DNA of 64,000 nucleotides, from NCBI GenBank assembly GCA_019745775.1, contig JAIESR010000075.1, positions 1-64,000 on the forward strand, read 5' to 3'. Below the pieces are notes generated by a model. That model was not told where the DNA came from. It was given only the letters and a program-made list of their open reading frames with translations, and searched no databases. The stretch comes from Xanthobacteraceae bacterium (lineage in GTDB: Bacteria; Pseudomonadota; Alphaproteobacteria; Rhizobiales; Xanthobacteraceae). Positions 1 through 8,654 of the stretch are shown piece after piece; the first letter of the stretch is position 1, and the number at the start of each line of letters is the position of its first letter. The translations under genes were made by a program, and so were the position numbers.

Positions 1-3
1 CCC

Positions 4-47
4 GGATTGCTTCGCAATCCGACCTCTCCCCGCAAGCGGGGAGAGGT
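4..47. repeat. two perfect hairpins downstream of the PfkB kinase gene
   Basis: A 7-bp stem with a 3-nt loop (4-20) is followed directly by a perfect 12-bp stem with an AA loop (22-47, arm ACCTCTCCCCGC). They lie just past the stop codon of the minus-strand kinase gene and could stop or stabilise that transcript. No T-run follows on that strand, so a classical intrinsic terminator is not supported. The second hairpin looks like a dispersed intergenic palindrome. Confidence 0.6.
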
Positions 48-76
48 GACGGAGAGAGCGCTATGCTTCAACTAGT

Positions 77-1195
77 CTAGCGCGTCGCCGAGCGGCGGGG
101 CTTCAGCGCCGCGAACTCCCAGCGCTGCACCGGCAGCTCGCTCGCGTGCGCAGCGACGCGCTTCTCGACTTCGGTCCGCGGCAGCAATCCGGTCTGGGTG
201 TCGACATAGCTCACCACGCTCGCGGCATTGACGGTGGCGGCGTGCAGTGCGTGCTCGGGCTTGCTGCCGAGCGCAATGAAGGTCGCGAAGGTCGAGGTGA
301 AGGCGTCGCCGGCGCCGGCCGTGCCGGCGACATGCACCTTCAGCGCCGGACCGAACAGAATCCCCTCGCTGGTGCCGACATAGGCGCCGTCCAGCCCGTC
401 GGTAACCAGGACGTAGTCCGGGCCGAGCGAGCCGACGGCGGCCATGAATGCCCGCAACGTCATGTGGAACCCGCCGCCCGTGAGCCCGCGCCCGGCGAGC
501 CGCGGCAGATCCGGGCCTTCGATCTTCGGCCCGCCTTCGCCGAACCGGGAAATCAGCGACGGCAGCATCACCTCCGCCTCCGAGCGGTTGATCGAGAGGA
601 TGTCGATCTTGCCCAGGCAATCCTCGAACGCACGGCCGCGGGAGGCGAGCTGGCGTGGTCCCGGATTGGCGGTGATCATCGCGCCCGCTGCACTTGCCTT
701 CTCGATGATCTCCGGAAACCGCTCGGCGGATTCATTCGACAGCGAGGCGACGTGCACGAGATCGACGGCGAACGCCTCGGGCTTGAGATCCGGCGACTCC
801 AGCAAGGTGTTGGCGCCGCGGAACGTGAACACCGCCGCGTTGTGATCGTGCGACGACACCATCACCGAGGCGCCGGTCGGCGCGCGCCCGTCGCGCACCG
901 CCCAGCGCGTCGAGATGCCTTCCGAGAGCAGCCGCGCCAGCACCGTCTCGGCGCGCTGGTCCTTGCCGAGCTTGACCAGCGCGCTGACGTCGAGCCCGAG
1001 CCGCGCCATGCCGACGGCGGAGTTCACCGCGCCGCCGCCGGTATGGGTCGAGACCTCGGCGGCCTCGGTCTTCGAGCCTTCCTTGAGCAGCAGGAACGAG
1101 GAGTCCGCGTTCAGCATGCTCATGCGCTCGATCCGGTCGCTGGCGATGATCGCGATCGTGTCGATGGTGGCGCCGCCGACGGTGAGACTTTTCAT
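77..1195 (-). CDS. PfkB-family carbohydrate kinase
   Basis: Probably a cytoplasmic ATP-dependent kinase of a sugar or nucleoside, 372 aa, ribokinase fold. Visible marks are the N-terminal GGATIDTI strand, the glycine-rich GGGAVNSAVGMARLG segment near residue 53, the LSINRSEAEVM segment, and the anion-hole and catalytic-base motif GAGDAF with Asp near residue 297. The last motif is preceded by GTA rather than the usual DT. The ATG at 1195 has only a weak AGG upstream. It lies 112 bp downstream of glk on the same strand and may be the last gene of the trehalose operon, acting on a sugar. The substrate cannot be read from the sequence. Family is certain, role is open. Confidence 0.88.
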   Translation of the reverse strand: MKSLTVGGATIDTIAIIASDRIERMSMLNADSSFLLLKEGSKTEAAEVSTHTGGGAVNSAVGMARLGLDVSALVKLGKDQRAETVLARLLSEGISTRWAVRDGRAPTGASVMVSSHDHNAAVFTFRGANTLLESPDLKPEAFAVDLVHVASLSNESAERFPEIIEKASAAGAMITANPGPRQLASRGRAFEDCLGKIDILSINRSEAEVMLPSLISRFGEGGPKIEGPDLPRLAGRGLTGGGFHMTLRAFMAAVGSLGPDYVLVTDGLDGAYVGTSEGILFGPALKVHVAGTAGAGDAFTSTFATFIALGSKPEHALHAATVNAASVVSYVDTQTGLLPRTEVEKRVAAHASELPVQRWEFAALKPRRSATR

Positions 1196-1307
1196 GGCGA
1201 AGGCCTGTCAGTCGATTTGTTATCGGCCGAACGCAACGATACCGCTAACGAGTCGTATTCCCAACCATCTTGCATAACGCACGGGTGCGATTCCGGTTCG
1301 CTCATCT

Positions 1308-2225
1308 TCATCGCCCTAGTGACATCGGCAACACGGCGAGCCCAAAAAGGGCGGCATTGTCGCGCCGGATCAGCGCTGTCGGGACGTTCTGCATGCGGCT
1401 GCGCATGGGACCCTTGCGGATGAATTCGGCCCGAAACTGCCCGATGTCCGCGACGCCGGCCCATGCGGTCGCAACGCTGCCGCAAAGATAGACGCCGCTC
1501 CACGCGCAGGTGGCGAGCGCCAGGTTGCCGGCGACACGGCCCAGGACGGTCGTGAAGATATCGAGCGCGCGGGCGGCCGCGGCGTCGGTTGCCGCCAGCG
1601 CGAAGATGTCCGACGCCGGCCGGGAGTCCGGACCACCACCGAGGCTCCGATAGAGCCGGACGAGGCCGGCACCCGAAAGGACGTCCTCGACGCTGGTGTC
1701 CGCGGGCAGGGTGGTGCCTTCGACGGGACCGAGGGTCATGTGCCCGGCTTCGCTCGGGCAAGTAGCCAAACCGCTGCGGATCGCACTCGCGGCGCCGAAG
1801 CCGGTACCGACATTGACCGCGAGCATGGTGCGGCGGTGCGGCGGCGGTACTGGTGCGACCGGCCCAAGCGTGGTCAGGTCGTCGCCTGTGAGGTGCGACA
1901 GCGACGCCGCGACCGCTTCAAGGTCGTTCACCAGCAAGACAGGCACGTCGCCCATCAGCGCCGAGAGCTTCATGCGGTCGACAACCCATTCATTGTTGGT
2001 GAGCTTGACTATGTTGCCGTCGACCGGACCAGCCGCAGCGATCACGGCTGCGTTGACCTCCTTGGACCCGCCGGTGTACGTGCGATAGGCGTCGAAGGCA
2101 TCGAGGAATGTCGGGAAGTCGGCGGTCAGGAATATTTTCACGCGATCGAGATTGCCCCACGCATCCGCAAGCGCGAAGCGGACATTGGTGCCGCCGACGT
2201 CGGCCACCAGCCGCCGGGCGCTCAT
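1308..2225 (-). CDS. glk: glucokinase
   Basis: Phosphorylates glucose with ATP in the cytoplasm. It is 305 aa, close to the usual length of about 320 for bacterial Glk. Motifs in order are the phosphate-binding LVADVGGTNVRFALADA at the N-terminus, LVNDLEAVAASL with the catalytic Asp, NVGTGFGAA, and SEAGHMTLGP with the glucose-binding Glu and His. The ATG at 2225 overlaps the otsA stop by four bases (ATGA), so translation is coupled. An in-frame start 18 codons upstream would lie inside otsA and adds no conserved sequence. In this operon the enzyme would recapture glucose freed from trehalose by the GH15 enzyme. Confidence 0.92.
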   Translation of the reverse strand: MSARRLVADVGGTNVRFALADAWGNLDRVKIFLTADFPTFLDAFDAYRTYTGGSKEVNAAVIAAAGPVDGNIVKLTNNEWVVDRMKLSALMGDVPVLLVNDLEAVAASLSHLTGDDLTTLGPVAPVPPPHRRTMLAVNVGTGFGAASAIRSGLATCPSEAGHMTLGPVEGTTLPADTSVEDVLSGAGLVRLYRSLGGGPDSRPASDIFALAATDAAAARALDIFTTVLGRVAGNLALATCAWSGVYLCGSVATAWAGVADIGQFRAEFIRKGPMRSRMQNVPTALIRRDNAALFGLAVLPMSLGR

Positions 2226-3610
2226 GCCGCGTACCGCTGCTGCGAGTTCGACAACGCCGCCAGGAACTGCTCGCGCCAATGGGTGACGTCGCGGGCGCGC
2301 ACGCGCTCGAGCAGGGCGCGATGGCGCTCCACGCGCTCGCCGACCGGCATCTTCAGTGCGCGTTGCATGGCGGTGGCGACGTCGTCGGTGTCGTAGGGAT
2401 TGACGATCAGCGCCTCTTCGAGGTCCTCAGCAGCGCCCGCGAAGCGCGACAGGATCAGCACGCCGGGATCGTCGTCGTCCTGCGCCGCGATGTATTCCTT
2501 GGCGACGAGGTTCATGCCGTCGCGCAACGGCGTCACCAGCCCGGCCTTGCTGCCGCGGAACAGCGCGGCGAGAATATCGCGCGGGATCGAGCGATGGATG
2601 TAGCGCAGCGGCGTCCAGTCGAAGTCGCCGAACTCGCCGTTTATGTTGCCGGAAAGGCCTTCGAGCTCCTCGCGGATCTCCACATAGGCCGCCACCTCCT
2701 CGCGGGTCGGCGGCGCGATCTGCATCAGGATGACGCGCTTCATATGCTCGGGATAAAGCTCGAGCAGGCGGCGGAAGGCGCGGAAGCGGTCGGGCAGGCC
2801 CTTGGTGTAGTCGAGCCGATCGACGCCGATGATCTGGGCGCGGTTGAGCGTGCGTTGGGCGAGCAGCTTGATGCTCGCGTCGGCTTCCGGCGTGTGCGCC
2901 ATGTTCTTGATGGCGTCGACGTCGATGCCGATCGGGAAATGGCGCACCACGATGCTGCGGCCGAAGGCCGAGATCTGTCCGCCCGCTTTCATCACGCCGT
3001 CGGCCTGTTCGAGCACGTAGCGCTGGAAGTTGGTGGCGTCCGAGGCGGTCTGGAACCCCACCACGTCGTAGGCGAACAACGACTCGATCAGCCAGGCGTG
3101 ATCCGGCACCGCGACCACCACGTCCGGCGGCGGGAACGGGATGTGCAGGAAGAAGCCGATGCGCGATTTGACACCGCGGATGCGCAGCTCCGCCGCGAGC
3201 GGGATGAGGTGATAGTCGTGGATCCACACCAGGTCGGACGGCATGATCATCTTCGCCAGGTGGTCGGCGAGCATCGCATTGACGCGCCGGTAGCCTTCGA
3301 TGAAGGACGACTCGTAGTCGAGCAGGCCAAGCCGGTAGTGGAACGACGGCCAAAGCACCTTGTTGGAATAGCCAAGGTAGTACGACTCGTATTCGTGGCG
3401 GCTGAGCGGAATGGTCGCTACGGTCGCACGATTGTGCTTGACGACGGTCGGCGCTCGATCGGCGTCGTCATCGACGATGTTGCCGTCCCATCCGAACCAC
3501 AGGCCGCCGGTCTCCTCGAGCATCGAGGAGACCGCGACGGCCAGTCCGCCGGACTGGGCGCCGGATTCGAGATCGGCCACGCGGTTCGAAACGACGACGA
3601 GCCTGCTCAT
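2222..3610 (-). CDS. otsA: trehalose-6-phosphate synthase
   Basis: GT20 glycosyltransferase joining UDP-glucose and glucose-6-phosphate to trehalose-6-phosphate, 462 aa. Diagnostic segments are GGLWFGWDG in the N-terminal loop, VWIHDYHLIPLAAELR, IGFFLHIPFPPPDVV, VDRLDYTKGLPDR, and the C-terminal NLVAKEYIAAQ and LILSRFAGAAEDL. The ATG at 3610 overlaps the stop of the GH15 gene by ATGA, and the next gene glk is joined the same way, so the set is one coupled operon. The product goes to OtsB, encoded at the head of the operon. Likely role is osmotic or desiccation protection. Confidence 0.95.
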   Translation of the reverse strand: MSRLVVVSNRVADLESGAQSGGLAVAVSSMLEETGGLWFGWDGNIVDDDADRAPTVVKHNRATVATIPLSRHEYESYYLGYSNKVLWPSFHYRLGLLDYESSFIEGYRRVNAMLADHLAKMIMPSDLVWIHDYHLIPLAAELRIRGVKSRIGFFLHIPFPPPDVVVAVPDHAWLIESLFAYDVVGFQTASDATNFQRYVLEQADGVMKAGGQISAFGRSIVVRHFPIGIDVDAIKNMAHTPEADASIKLLAQRTLNRAQIIGVDRLDYTKGLPDRFRAFRRLLELYPEHMKRVILMQIAPPTREEVAAYVEIREELEGLSGNINGEFGDFDWTPLRYIHRSIPRDILAALFRGSKAGLVTPLRDGMNLVAKEYIAAQDDDDPGVLILSRFAGAAEDLEEALIVNPYDTDDVATAMQRALKMPVGERVERHRALLERVRARDVTHWREQFLAALSNSQQRYAA

Positions 3611-5391
3611 ACGACCGTTTCCCAAGAACGCGACAACCGTATCGCACCGTTGATGATGCCGACCATGGAATAGGTCTGCGGGAAATTGCCCCAGGCTTCA
3701 CCGCTATGGGGCGCGGTATCTTCCGACATCAGGCCGAGGTGGTTGCGGGCACGCAGCAATTCTTCGAACTTCTCCCGGGCTTCATCGCGACGGCCAATCC
3801 TAGCCAAAGCGTCGACGTGCCAGAAGGCGCAAACATTGAAAGCAGTCTCAGGCTTGCCGAAATCGTCGGCATCCTCGTAACGCAGGAGGTGAGGGCCGGT
3901 TCCCAATACCTCCTGGATGCGCTCGACGGTCTGGATGAAGCGCGGGTCGTCGGCGGCGATGAAGCCGACCTCGCTCATCCGAAGCACGCTGGCATCGAGC
4001 ATCGCGCCGTCGAAGCTCTCCACGAACGCCTTGCGCTTCTCCGACCAGGCGCGCGCGAGGATCGTATCGCGGATCGTCGCGGCGCGCGTGCTCCAGAATT
4101 GCGCGCGCCCCGCGTCGCCCAGGCGGTCCGCGATCTTGGCCAGCCGGTCGCAGGCGGCCCAGCACATCAGGCTCGACGAGGTGTGCACACGCGCGCGCGA
4201 GCGCAGCTCCCAGATGCCGGCGTCGGGCTTGTCGTAGAGCTGGAAGGCGCGCTCGCCGATCACCTCGAGCTTGGTGAATTCCGACGCGCCTGGCGTCATG
4301 AACAGACGCGAATCGAAGAACGCGGGCGCCGCCGCCATGATCAGGTTGCCGTAGGTGTCGTGCTGGAAATGCTCGTGCGCCTGGTTGCCGACCCGCACCG
4401 GCCCCATGCCGCGATAGCCGGGCAACTGATCGACGATGCGTTCGGTGAGCTTCCGCTCGAGCGTGATGCCGAACACCGGCTGGATGTGCCCGGCATTGAC
4501 GTCGTCGACGATGTTCATGATCCAGCGGAAATAGTTCTCGAGCGTGCGGACGGCGGCCAGGCTGTTGAGCGCCCGCACCACGAAGAATGCGTCGCGCACC
4601 CAGCAATAGCGGTAGTCCCAGTTGCGCGCGCTGCCCGGCGCCTCCGGAATGCTGGTGGTCATCGCCGCGACGATCGCGCCGGTCGGCTCGTAGCTGCACA
4701 TCTTGAGCGTGATGGCGGCGCGGATCACCGCGTCCTGCCATTCGACCGGCACGGCGAGGCGGTGCGTCCAGGTGCGCCAGTAGTTGGTGGTGTTCTTGAG
4801 AAACGTCTCGCCGATCTCGGCGGAGCCTTCCGGCAACGTCTCGTCGGGACCGAGCACCAGATGGATCGGCTCGGTCACCTTGAACGCGGTCTCTTCGAGC
4901 AGGTAGTCGATCGGCGCGTCGGTGGTGAGCCGCACCGTGAATTTGTCGCCGACAAAGCGGATGTGGTTGGAGCCGTAGGTGACGGTCGGGGCCTTGGCGC
5001 CGTAGTCGAAGCGCGGGCGAACGCGGATCCTCACCCGTGGATTGCCTTCGACCGGCACGATCTGGCGGATCAGCATCTGCGGCCGGAACGCGCGGTTGCG
5101 GGTGTAGAAGCGCGGGCAGAAATCGGTGATCTCGACGGCGCCGGTATCGCCGCGCAGGATGGTCTTCAGCACCGCCGTGTTGGGGATGTAGCTCTGGACG
5201 CTGCCGGATTGGTTTTCGACCTCGATCGAAAAAATGCCGTCGTCGGGCGCCGCTCTGGGATGGCCGAGCAGCGCGTGAAAGATCGGGTCGCCGTCGAAGC
5301 GCGGCAGGCAGCACCACACGATGCGCGCTTCGCGATCGATCAGCGCGCTGATGCTGCAATTTCCGATCAGTCCGAGATCGAGTGTCTGCAA
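3607..5391 (-). CDS. glycoside hydrolase family 15 protein, probable trehalase or glucoamylase
   Basis: About 594 aa, GH15 (alpha/alpha)6-barrel hydrolase with an N-terminal beta-sandwich (LGLIGNCSISALID at the start). The barrel carries NWDYRYCWVRDAFF, typical of GH15 trehalases and glucoamylases, and the C-terminal HSGEAWGNFPQTYS with the probable general base Glu. No signal peptide, so cytoplasmic. No ATG fits. A TTG at 5391, 11 nt after a GGAGG inside the end of otsB, gives the family-typical N-terminus, while longer in-frame starts lie inside otsB and look non-native. Set between otsB and otsA, it most likely splits trehalose to two glucose molecules, but a maltooligosaccharide substrate is not excluded. 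Confidence 0.88.
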   Translation of the reverse strand: MQTLDLGLIGNCSISALIDREARIVWCCLPRFDGDPIFHALLGHPRAAPDDGIFSIEVENQSGSVQSYIPNTAVLKTILRGDTGAVEITDFCPRFYTRNRAFRPQMLIRQIVPVEGNPRVRIRVRPRFDYGAKAPTVTYGSNHIRFVGDKFTVRLTTDAPIDYLLEETAFKVTEPIHLVLGPDETLPEGSAEIGETFLKNTTNYWRTWTHRLAVPVEWQDAVIRAAITLKMCSYEPTGAIVAAMTTSIPEAPGSARNWDYRYCWVRDAFFVVRALNSLAAVRTLENYFRWIMNIVDDVNAGHIQPVFGITLERKLTERIVDQLPGYRGMGPVRVGNQAHEHFQHDTYGNLIMAAAPAFFDSRLFMTPGASEFTKLEVIGERAFQLYDKPDAGIWELRSRARVHTSSSLMCWAACDRLAKIADRLGDAGRAQFWSTRAATIRDTILARAWSEKRKAFVESFDGAMLDASVLRMSEVGFIAADDPRFIQTVERIQEVLGTGPHLLRYEDADDFGKPETAFNVCAFWHVDALARIGRRDEAREKFEELLRARNHLGLMSEDTAPHSGEAWGNFPQTYSMVGIINGAIRLSRSWETVV

Positions 5392-5398
5392 CGGTCCG

Positions 5399-6142
5399 TC
5401 ATCCTCCGAGTTTTGCCGGCAGCTGCCGCAGCCAGGCCAGGAATTCGCCGGTGCCGGCGGCGCGATAGGTGGCGTGGGTCTCGCCCGGGCCGACCTTGAT
5501 CGATACGCCGTCCCGCGCGTTGACGAGAATGAAGGCATCCTCGTCGGTTACGTCGTCTCCTGCAAAAACCGCCCGCCGGCCGGCGAACGGCTTCTCGTTC
5601 AGGTAATCGGCGATGGCCGCCCCCTTGTTGCCACCAACGGCCTTGGCTTCGACAACCATTTTGCCGCGTTTGAGTTCAACGCCCGGCAGCGCGTCGACCG
5701 CGGCCTCCATCAGCGCAATGCAGGCCTGCTCGAGCTCGGGGTGCGAGCGGTAGTGCAGCGCGACGGCGCCGTATTTATATTCCAGGAAGAGAGCAGGGTA
5801 CTCTTGCATGATCGGCCACGCCGCCCGCTCGATCGCGGCGGCGAATCCGCCGTTGATGTTGTCAGGCGTGTGCATGTGACCCTGCGCGTCGCGGCGTGTG
5901 AGGCCGTGAACGCCGGCCACCGACAACCGCAGCGGATCGAGGAAGCGATCGACCGCGGCGATCTCGCGCCCAGTGACGATGGCGATCGCGCCACCCAGCA
6001 GCGTGTCGAGATGCATGAGTGCCTTGCGGGTCGAGAGGTCGAGCTGCACCTCGTCAGGACGATCCGCGATCGCGACCAGCGTCCCGTCGAAGTCCAGAAA
6101 CAGGGCAATGCGTTCGGAGTCGCTCAGGTCGGGCAGGGTCAT
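5399..6142 (-). CDS. otsB: trehalose-6-phosphate phosphatase
   Basis: HAD-superfamily phosphatase removing phosphate from trehalose-6-phosphate, about 247 aa. It has the nucleophile motif DFDGTLV near the N-terminus, the later KGAAIADYL segment, and the Mg-binding GDDVTDEDAF near the C-terminus. I chose the ATG at 6142, which has a GAAG 7 nt upstream. A GTG two codons earlier is possible. First gene of the minus-strand trehalose operon; the next gene starts 7 bp past its stop. Confidence 0.94.
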   Translation of the reverse strand: MTLPDLSDSERIALFLDFDGTLVAIADRPDEVQLDLSTRKALMHLDTLLGGAIAIVTGREIAAVDRFLDPLRLSVAGVHGLTRRDAQGHMHTPDNINGGFAAAIERAAWPIMQEYPALFLEYKYGAVALHYRSHPELEQACIALMEAAVDALPGVELKRGKMVVEAKAVGGNKGAAIADYLNEKPFAGRRAVFAGDDVTDEDAFILVNARDGVSIKVGPGETHATYRAAGTGEFLAWLRQLPAKLGG

Positions 6143-6369
6143 AATCACGCTTCGGTATGAAGATTAATGCGGGGCCGGGGCCTCACATTCTAATGCGGCA
6201 AGACCTTGATTGAGGCCATATTTCGAGATGTTCAATCGACAAGCAGCGGTGTCGGTTGCTTAACGGTTTGGGCCCGTCGCCGGTTTCATCAGGGAGAATT
6301 TTACCGAATGCCATTAAATCCGCGCAGTTTCGGCGCCTGATACCTCATCAATCTGGACTGAGCGCAATT

Positions 6370-6387
6370 CGCCGATTAGAATCGGCG
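6370..6387. promoter_or_regulatory. perfect inverted repeat over a -10-like box upstream of the metal module
   Basis: CGCCGATT-AG-AATCGGCG is a perfect 8-bp inverted repeat around two bases. It contains TAGAAT (6377-6382), which could be a -10 element with a weak CTGGAC about 18 bp upstream. It ends 24 bp before the GTG of the first metal-module gene. A dyad over a promoter core is the usual layout for a metal-sensing repressor or MerR-type regulator. No such regulator is encoded in the window, so this is inference from symmetry and position. Confidence 0.5.
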
Positions 6388-6411
6388 GACGTAACGCAAT
6401 TCAGGTGTGCG

Positions 6412-6861
6412 GTGATTCGTTCCGCCCTATCGATGTGCAGACGTGTCGCGACCGCCCTCGCGGTGATGTCGGTGCTTGCCTTCGCGATCGATGGCGCGCT
6501 CGGCGGCAGTCATCTCGTGCCGGCCGCGTCGGCGCATGTCGGTCACGTCCATGCGCACGCTCACAGCCAGGCGGACGCCCACGGCCACGCACCGGGTGTC
6601 TCCGATCACCAGATCGTCAGCAACGACGTTGTGACCGTCACCGCCGATCATCACGCGTCGTTCCCGACGTCCGCTCCGGATGCGGACGCCAATTGCTGCT
6701 CTGCCTGCGCCTGTTGCGCGGCGGTCTTGCTGCCGTCGTCGAACGGGCAGTCGGCGCCGTTCCTGGTGGCGCAGACCCTGGCCCTTGCCCATCGCCGCCA
6801 CGGCGACGGCTTCGTGCCGGAAGGCCTGCGCAGGCCGCCAAGACCCCTCAGCATCGCCTGA
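6412..6861 (+). CDS. exported His- and Cys-rich protein of the metal module
   Basis: About 149 aa from the GTG at 6412. An ATG seven codons later is also possible, and a longer reading would begin upstream of the probable promoter. The N-terminal hydrophobic stretch (RRVATALAVMSVLAFAID) looks like a signal peptide. It is followed by a His-rich segment (HVGHVHAHAHSQADAHGHA) and a Cys cluster CCSACACC, then a tail ending in RRPPRPLS. This resembles DUF2946-type small proteins found beside metal efflux genes. Probable periplasmic metal binding or sensing. It sits 52 bp before the adaptor gene. Function is inferred from composition and neighbours. Confidence 0.65.
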   Translation: MIRSALSMCRRVATALAVMSVLAFAIDGALGGSHLVPAASAHVGHVHAHAHSQADAHGHAPGVSDHQIVSNDVVTVTADHHASFPTSAPDADANCCSACACCAAVLLPSSNGQSAPFLVAQTLALAHRRHGDGFVPEGLRRPPRPLSIA

Positions 6862-6913
6862 CCGCGCGCAGCTCCTCGGCTGCGACGCGGATCGCAGCAT
6901 TTAGGGGTTGCAG

Positions 6914-8644
6914 ATGTTTCCCTTCGGATTCTTCCGAGCCTTTGGTGGCTCACGTTTCAGCGCCCGCGTCGCCGCCGCGGGTATCGCCGGCGCGCTTCTT
7001 CTTGCGTCGTCCATGCCCGGTGCACAGGCGCATGAGGGCCATGACCACGGGTCGGGCGAGACCATCGCGGGCGCACTCGCGCCGCGCGTCGCCGCGCGCT
7101 CCGATATCTTCGATCTCGTCGGCATCCTGCGCGGCGACCGGCTGGTCATCTATCTGGATCGCGCCGCGACCAACGAGCCCGTCACCACCGCCGACATCGC
7201 GGTGACGATCGGCGACGCGGCCGATCCGGTGAATACCGAGTGGGGGGCGGACGGCACCTATGCGCTGACATCGCCGCAGTTCAAAACTGCGGGTCCGATC
7301 GAGCTCGTGTTCTCGATCACCGGCGACGCCGGCGAGGATCTGCTCGCAGGCACGCTGACGGTGCCAGGCGAGGCGGCCGCGGCGCCGGGCGGTTCCACCA
7401 TCGGCACGCTGCGCACCTGGCTGACGTCGCTCGTCTCGCCCATGTGGCAGATGGTGCTGCTCGCGATCGCGACCGCCGGGCTCGCCCTGTACGGCACCTA
7501 CTTCCTGCTGCGACGCTATTTCGCGCAAGCGACGGCGTTCGCGCTGATGGCGGTCGCGGGCGGCGGTCTCCTGTTCGAGACCGCGCGCGGCGCCGGCAGC
7601 GATCCTGCCGTGCGACCCGCTGCAAGCGGAGCCACGATCATCGATTCGCCGCGCCGGCAGCCGGACGGTCACGCGTTCGTGCCGAAGCCGACGCAACGCC
7701 TGCTCGACGTGCGCACCGAGCAGCTGGCGCCGCAGACGGCGCAGCGCGCCGTCAGCCTGATCGGGCGCATCATCGCCGATCCGAACAGCACCAGCCTGGT
7801 GCAGAGCATCAATGGCGGCCGCGTGATGGCGCCGGATGGCGGCCTGCCGCGCATCGGGCAGGCGGTGCGGAAGGGTGACCTCTTGGCACGTATTGAGCCG
7901 ACATTGCCGCAGGCCGATCGCACCACCATCCTGGAGAAGCTCGGCGAGGTCGAACAGCTGATCGCGGTGGCGGAGGCGCGGCTGCGCCGCATCCGCGCTC
8001 TCGTCGAAAAGGCGGTGGCGCCGCAGAGCCAGCTCGTCGACGCCGAAGCCGAGATGGAAGGCCTGCGCAAGCGCCGGCAGGTGCTGCTCGAAATCCGCGT
8101 CGAGCCGGAAGCGCTGCGCGCGCAGACCTCGGGCGTGATCGCCGCGGCACGGGTCGTGCCGGGGCAGGTGGTGCAGGCGCAGGACGTGCTGTTCCAGGTC
8201 GTCGATCCCAAGAGCCTGTGGGTCGAGGCACTGGTTTACGGCGAGATCGATCCTGCCGGTCTCGGCCACGCCACCGCGACGGTCTCCGGCCGGCCACCAT
8301 TGAAGCTGCGCTTCCAGGGCTTCAGCCACGCGCTGCAGCAGCATGCCTCGATCGTGCAGTTCGTGGTCGAGGACCCGCCACCCAATCTCGGCATCGGCCT
8401 GCCGGTCAATGTCATTGCGACCAGCGGCGAGCCGGTGACGGCGCTGATCGTGCCCAAGGACGCGGTGGTGCGCAGCGCCAATGGCGAAGCGATCCTGTGG
8501 CGGCACGAGGCGCCCGAGCTGTTCGAGCCGCGGCCGGTGCGCACCGCGCCGTTCGACGCGACGCGCGTGATCATCGCCGCCGGCGCCGCCAAGGGCGACC
8601 GCGTGGTGATCCGCGCCTCCGATCTCGTGAACCAGGTGCGCTAG
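6914..8644 (+). CDS. RND efflux periplasmic adaptor (CzcB/CusB-like) with an N-terminal extension
   Basis: 576 aa from an ATG at 6914, preceded by AGGGG with 6-nt spacing. The C-terminal two thirds (from about residue 250) is a membrane-fusion protein: LIGRIIADPNS, a barrel-sandwich half, a coiled-coil hairpin around VEQLIAVAEARLRRIRALVE, then VVPGQVVQAQDVLFQVVD. Ahead of it are a signal peptide ending near GAQA, a metal-ligand-like HEGHDHG, a beta-rich periplasmic domain, and two hydrophobic helices around residues 175-220. The extension makes it longer than a usual CzcB of about 400-520 aa. It should link the inner-membrane pump encoded 10 bp downstream to an outer-membrane channel that is not in this window. 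Confidence 0.88.
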   Translation: MFPFGFFRAFGGSRFSARVAAAGIAGALLLASSMPGAQAHEGHDHGSGETIAGALAPRVAARSDIFDLVGILRGDRLVIYLDRAATNEPVTTADIAVTIGDAADPVNTEWGADGTYALTSPQFKTAGPIELVFSITGDAGEDLLAGTLTVPGEAAAAPGGSTIGTLRTWLTSLVSPMWQMVLLAIATAGLALYGTYFLLRRYFAQATAFALMAVAGGGLLFETARGAGSDPAVRPAASGATIIDSPRRQPDGHAFVPKPTQRLLDVRTEQLAPQTAQRAVSLIGRIIADPNSTSLVQSINGGRVMAPDGGLPRIGQAVRKGDLLARIEPTLPQADRTTILEKLGEVEQLIAVAEARLRRIRALVEKAVAPQSQLVDAEAEMEGLRKRRQVLLEIRVEPEALRAQTSGVIAAARVVPGQVVQAQDVLFQVVDPKSLWVEALVYGEIDPAGLGHATATVSGRPPLKLRFQGFSHALQQHASIVQFVVEDPPPNLGIGLPVNVIATSGEPVTALIVPKDAVVRSANGEAILWRHEAPELFEPRPVRTAPFDATRVIIAAGAAKGDRVVIRASDLVNQVR

Positions 8645-8654
8645 GGGCGGGACC

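Noticed and set aside
22-47. Intrinsic terminator for the sugar-kinase operon
   Set aside because: The stem is strong but no T-run follows on the transcribed strand. It resembles dispersed hairpins, so I call it a repeat only.
2108-5499. Very long open frames on the plus strand opposite otsA and the GH15 gene
   Set aside because: They are Arg/Asp/His-rich antisense shadows of GC-rich codons with no recognisable motif. The minus-strand proteins have full family signatures.
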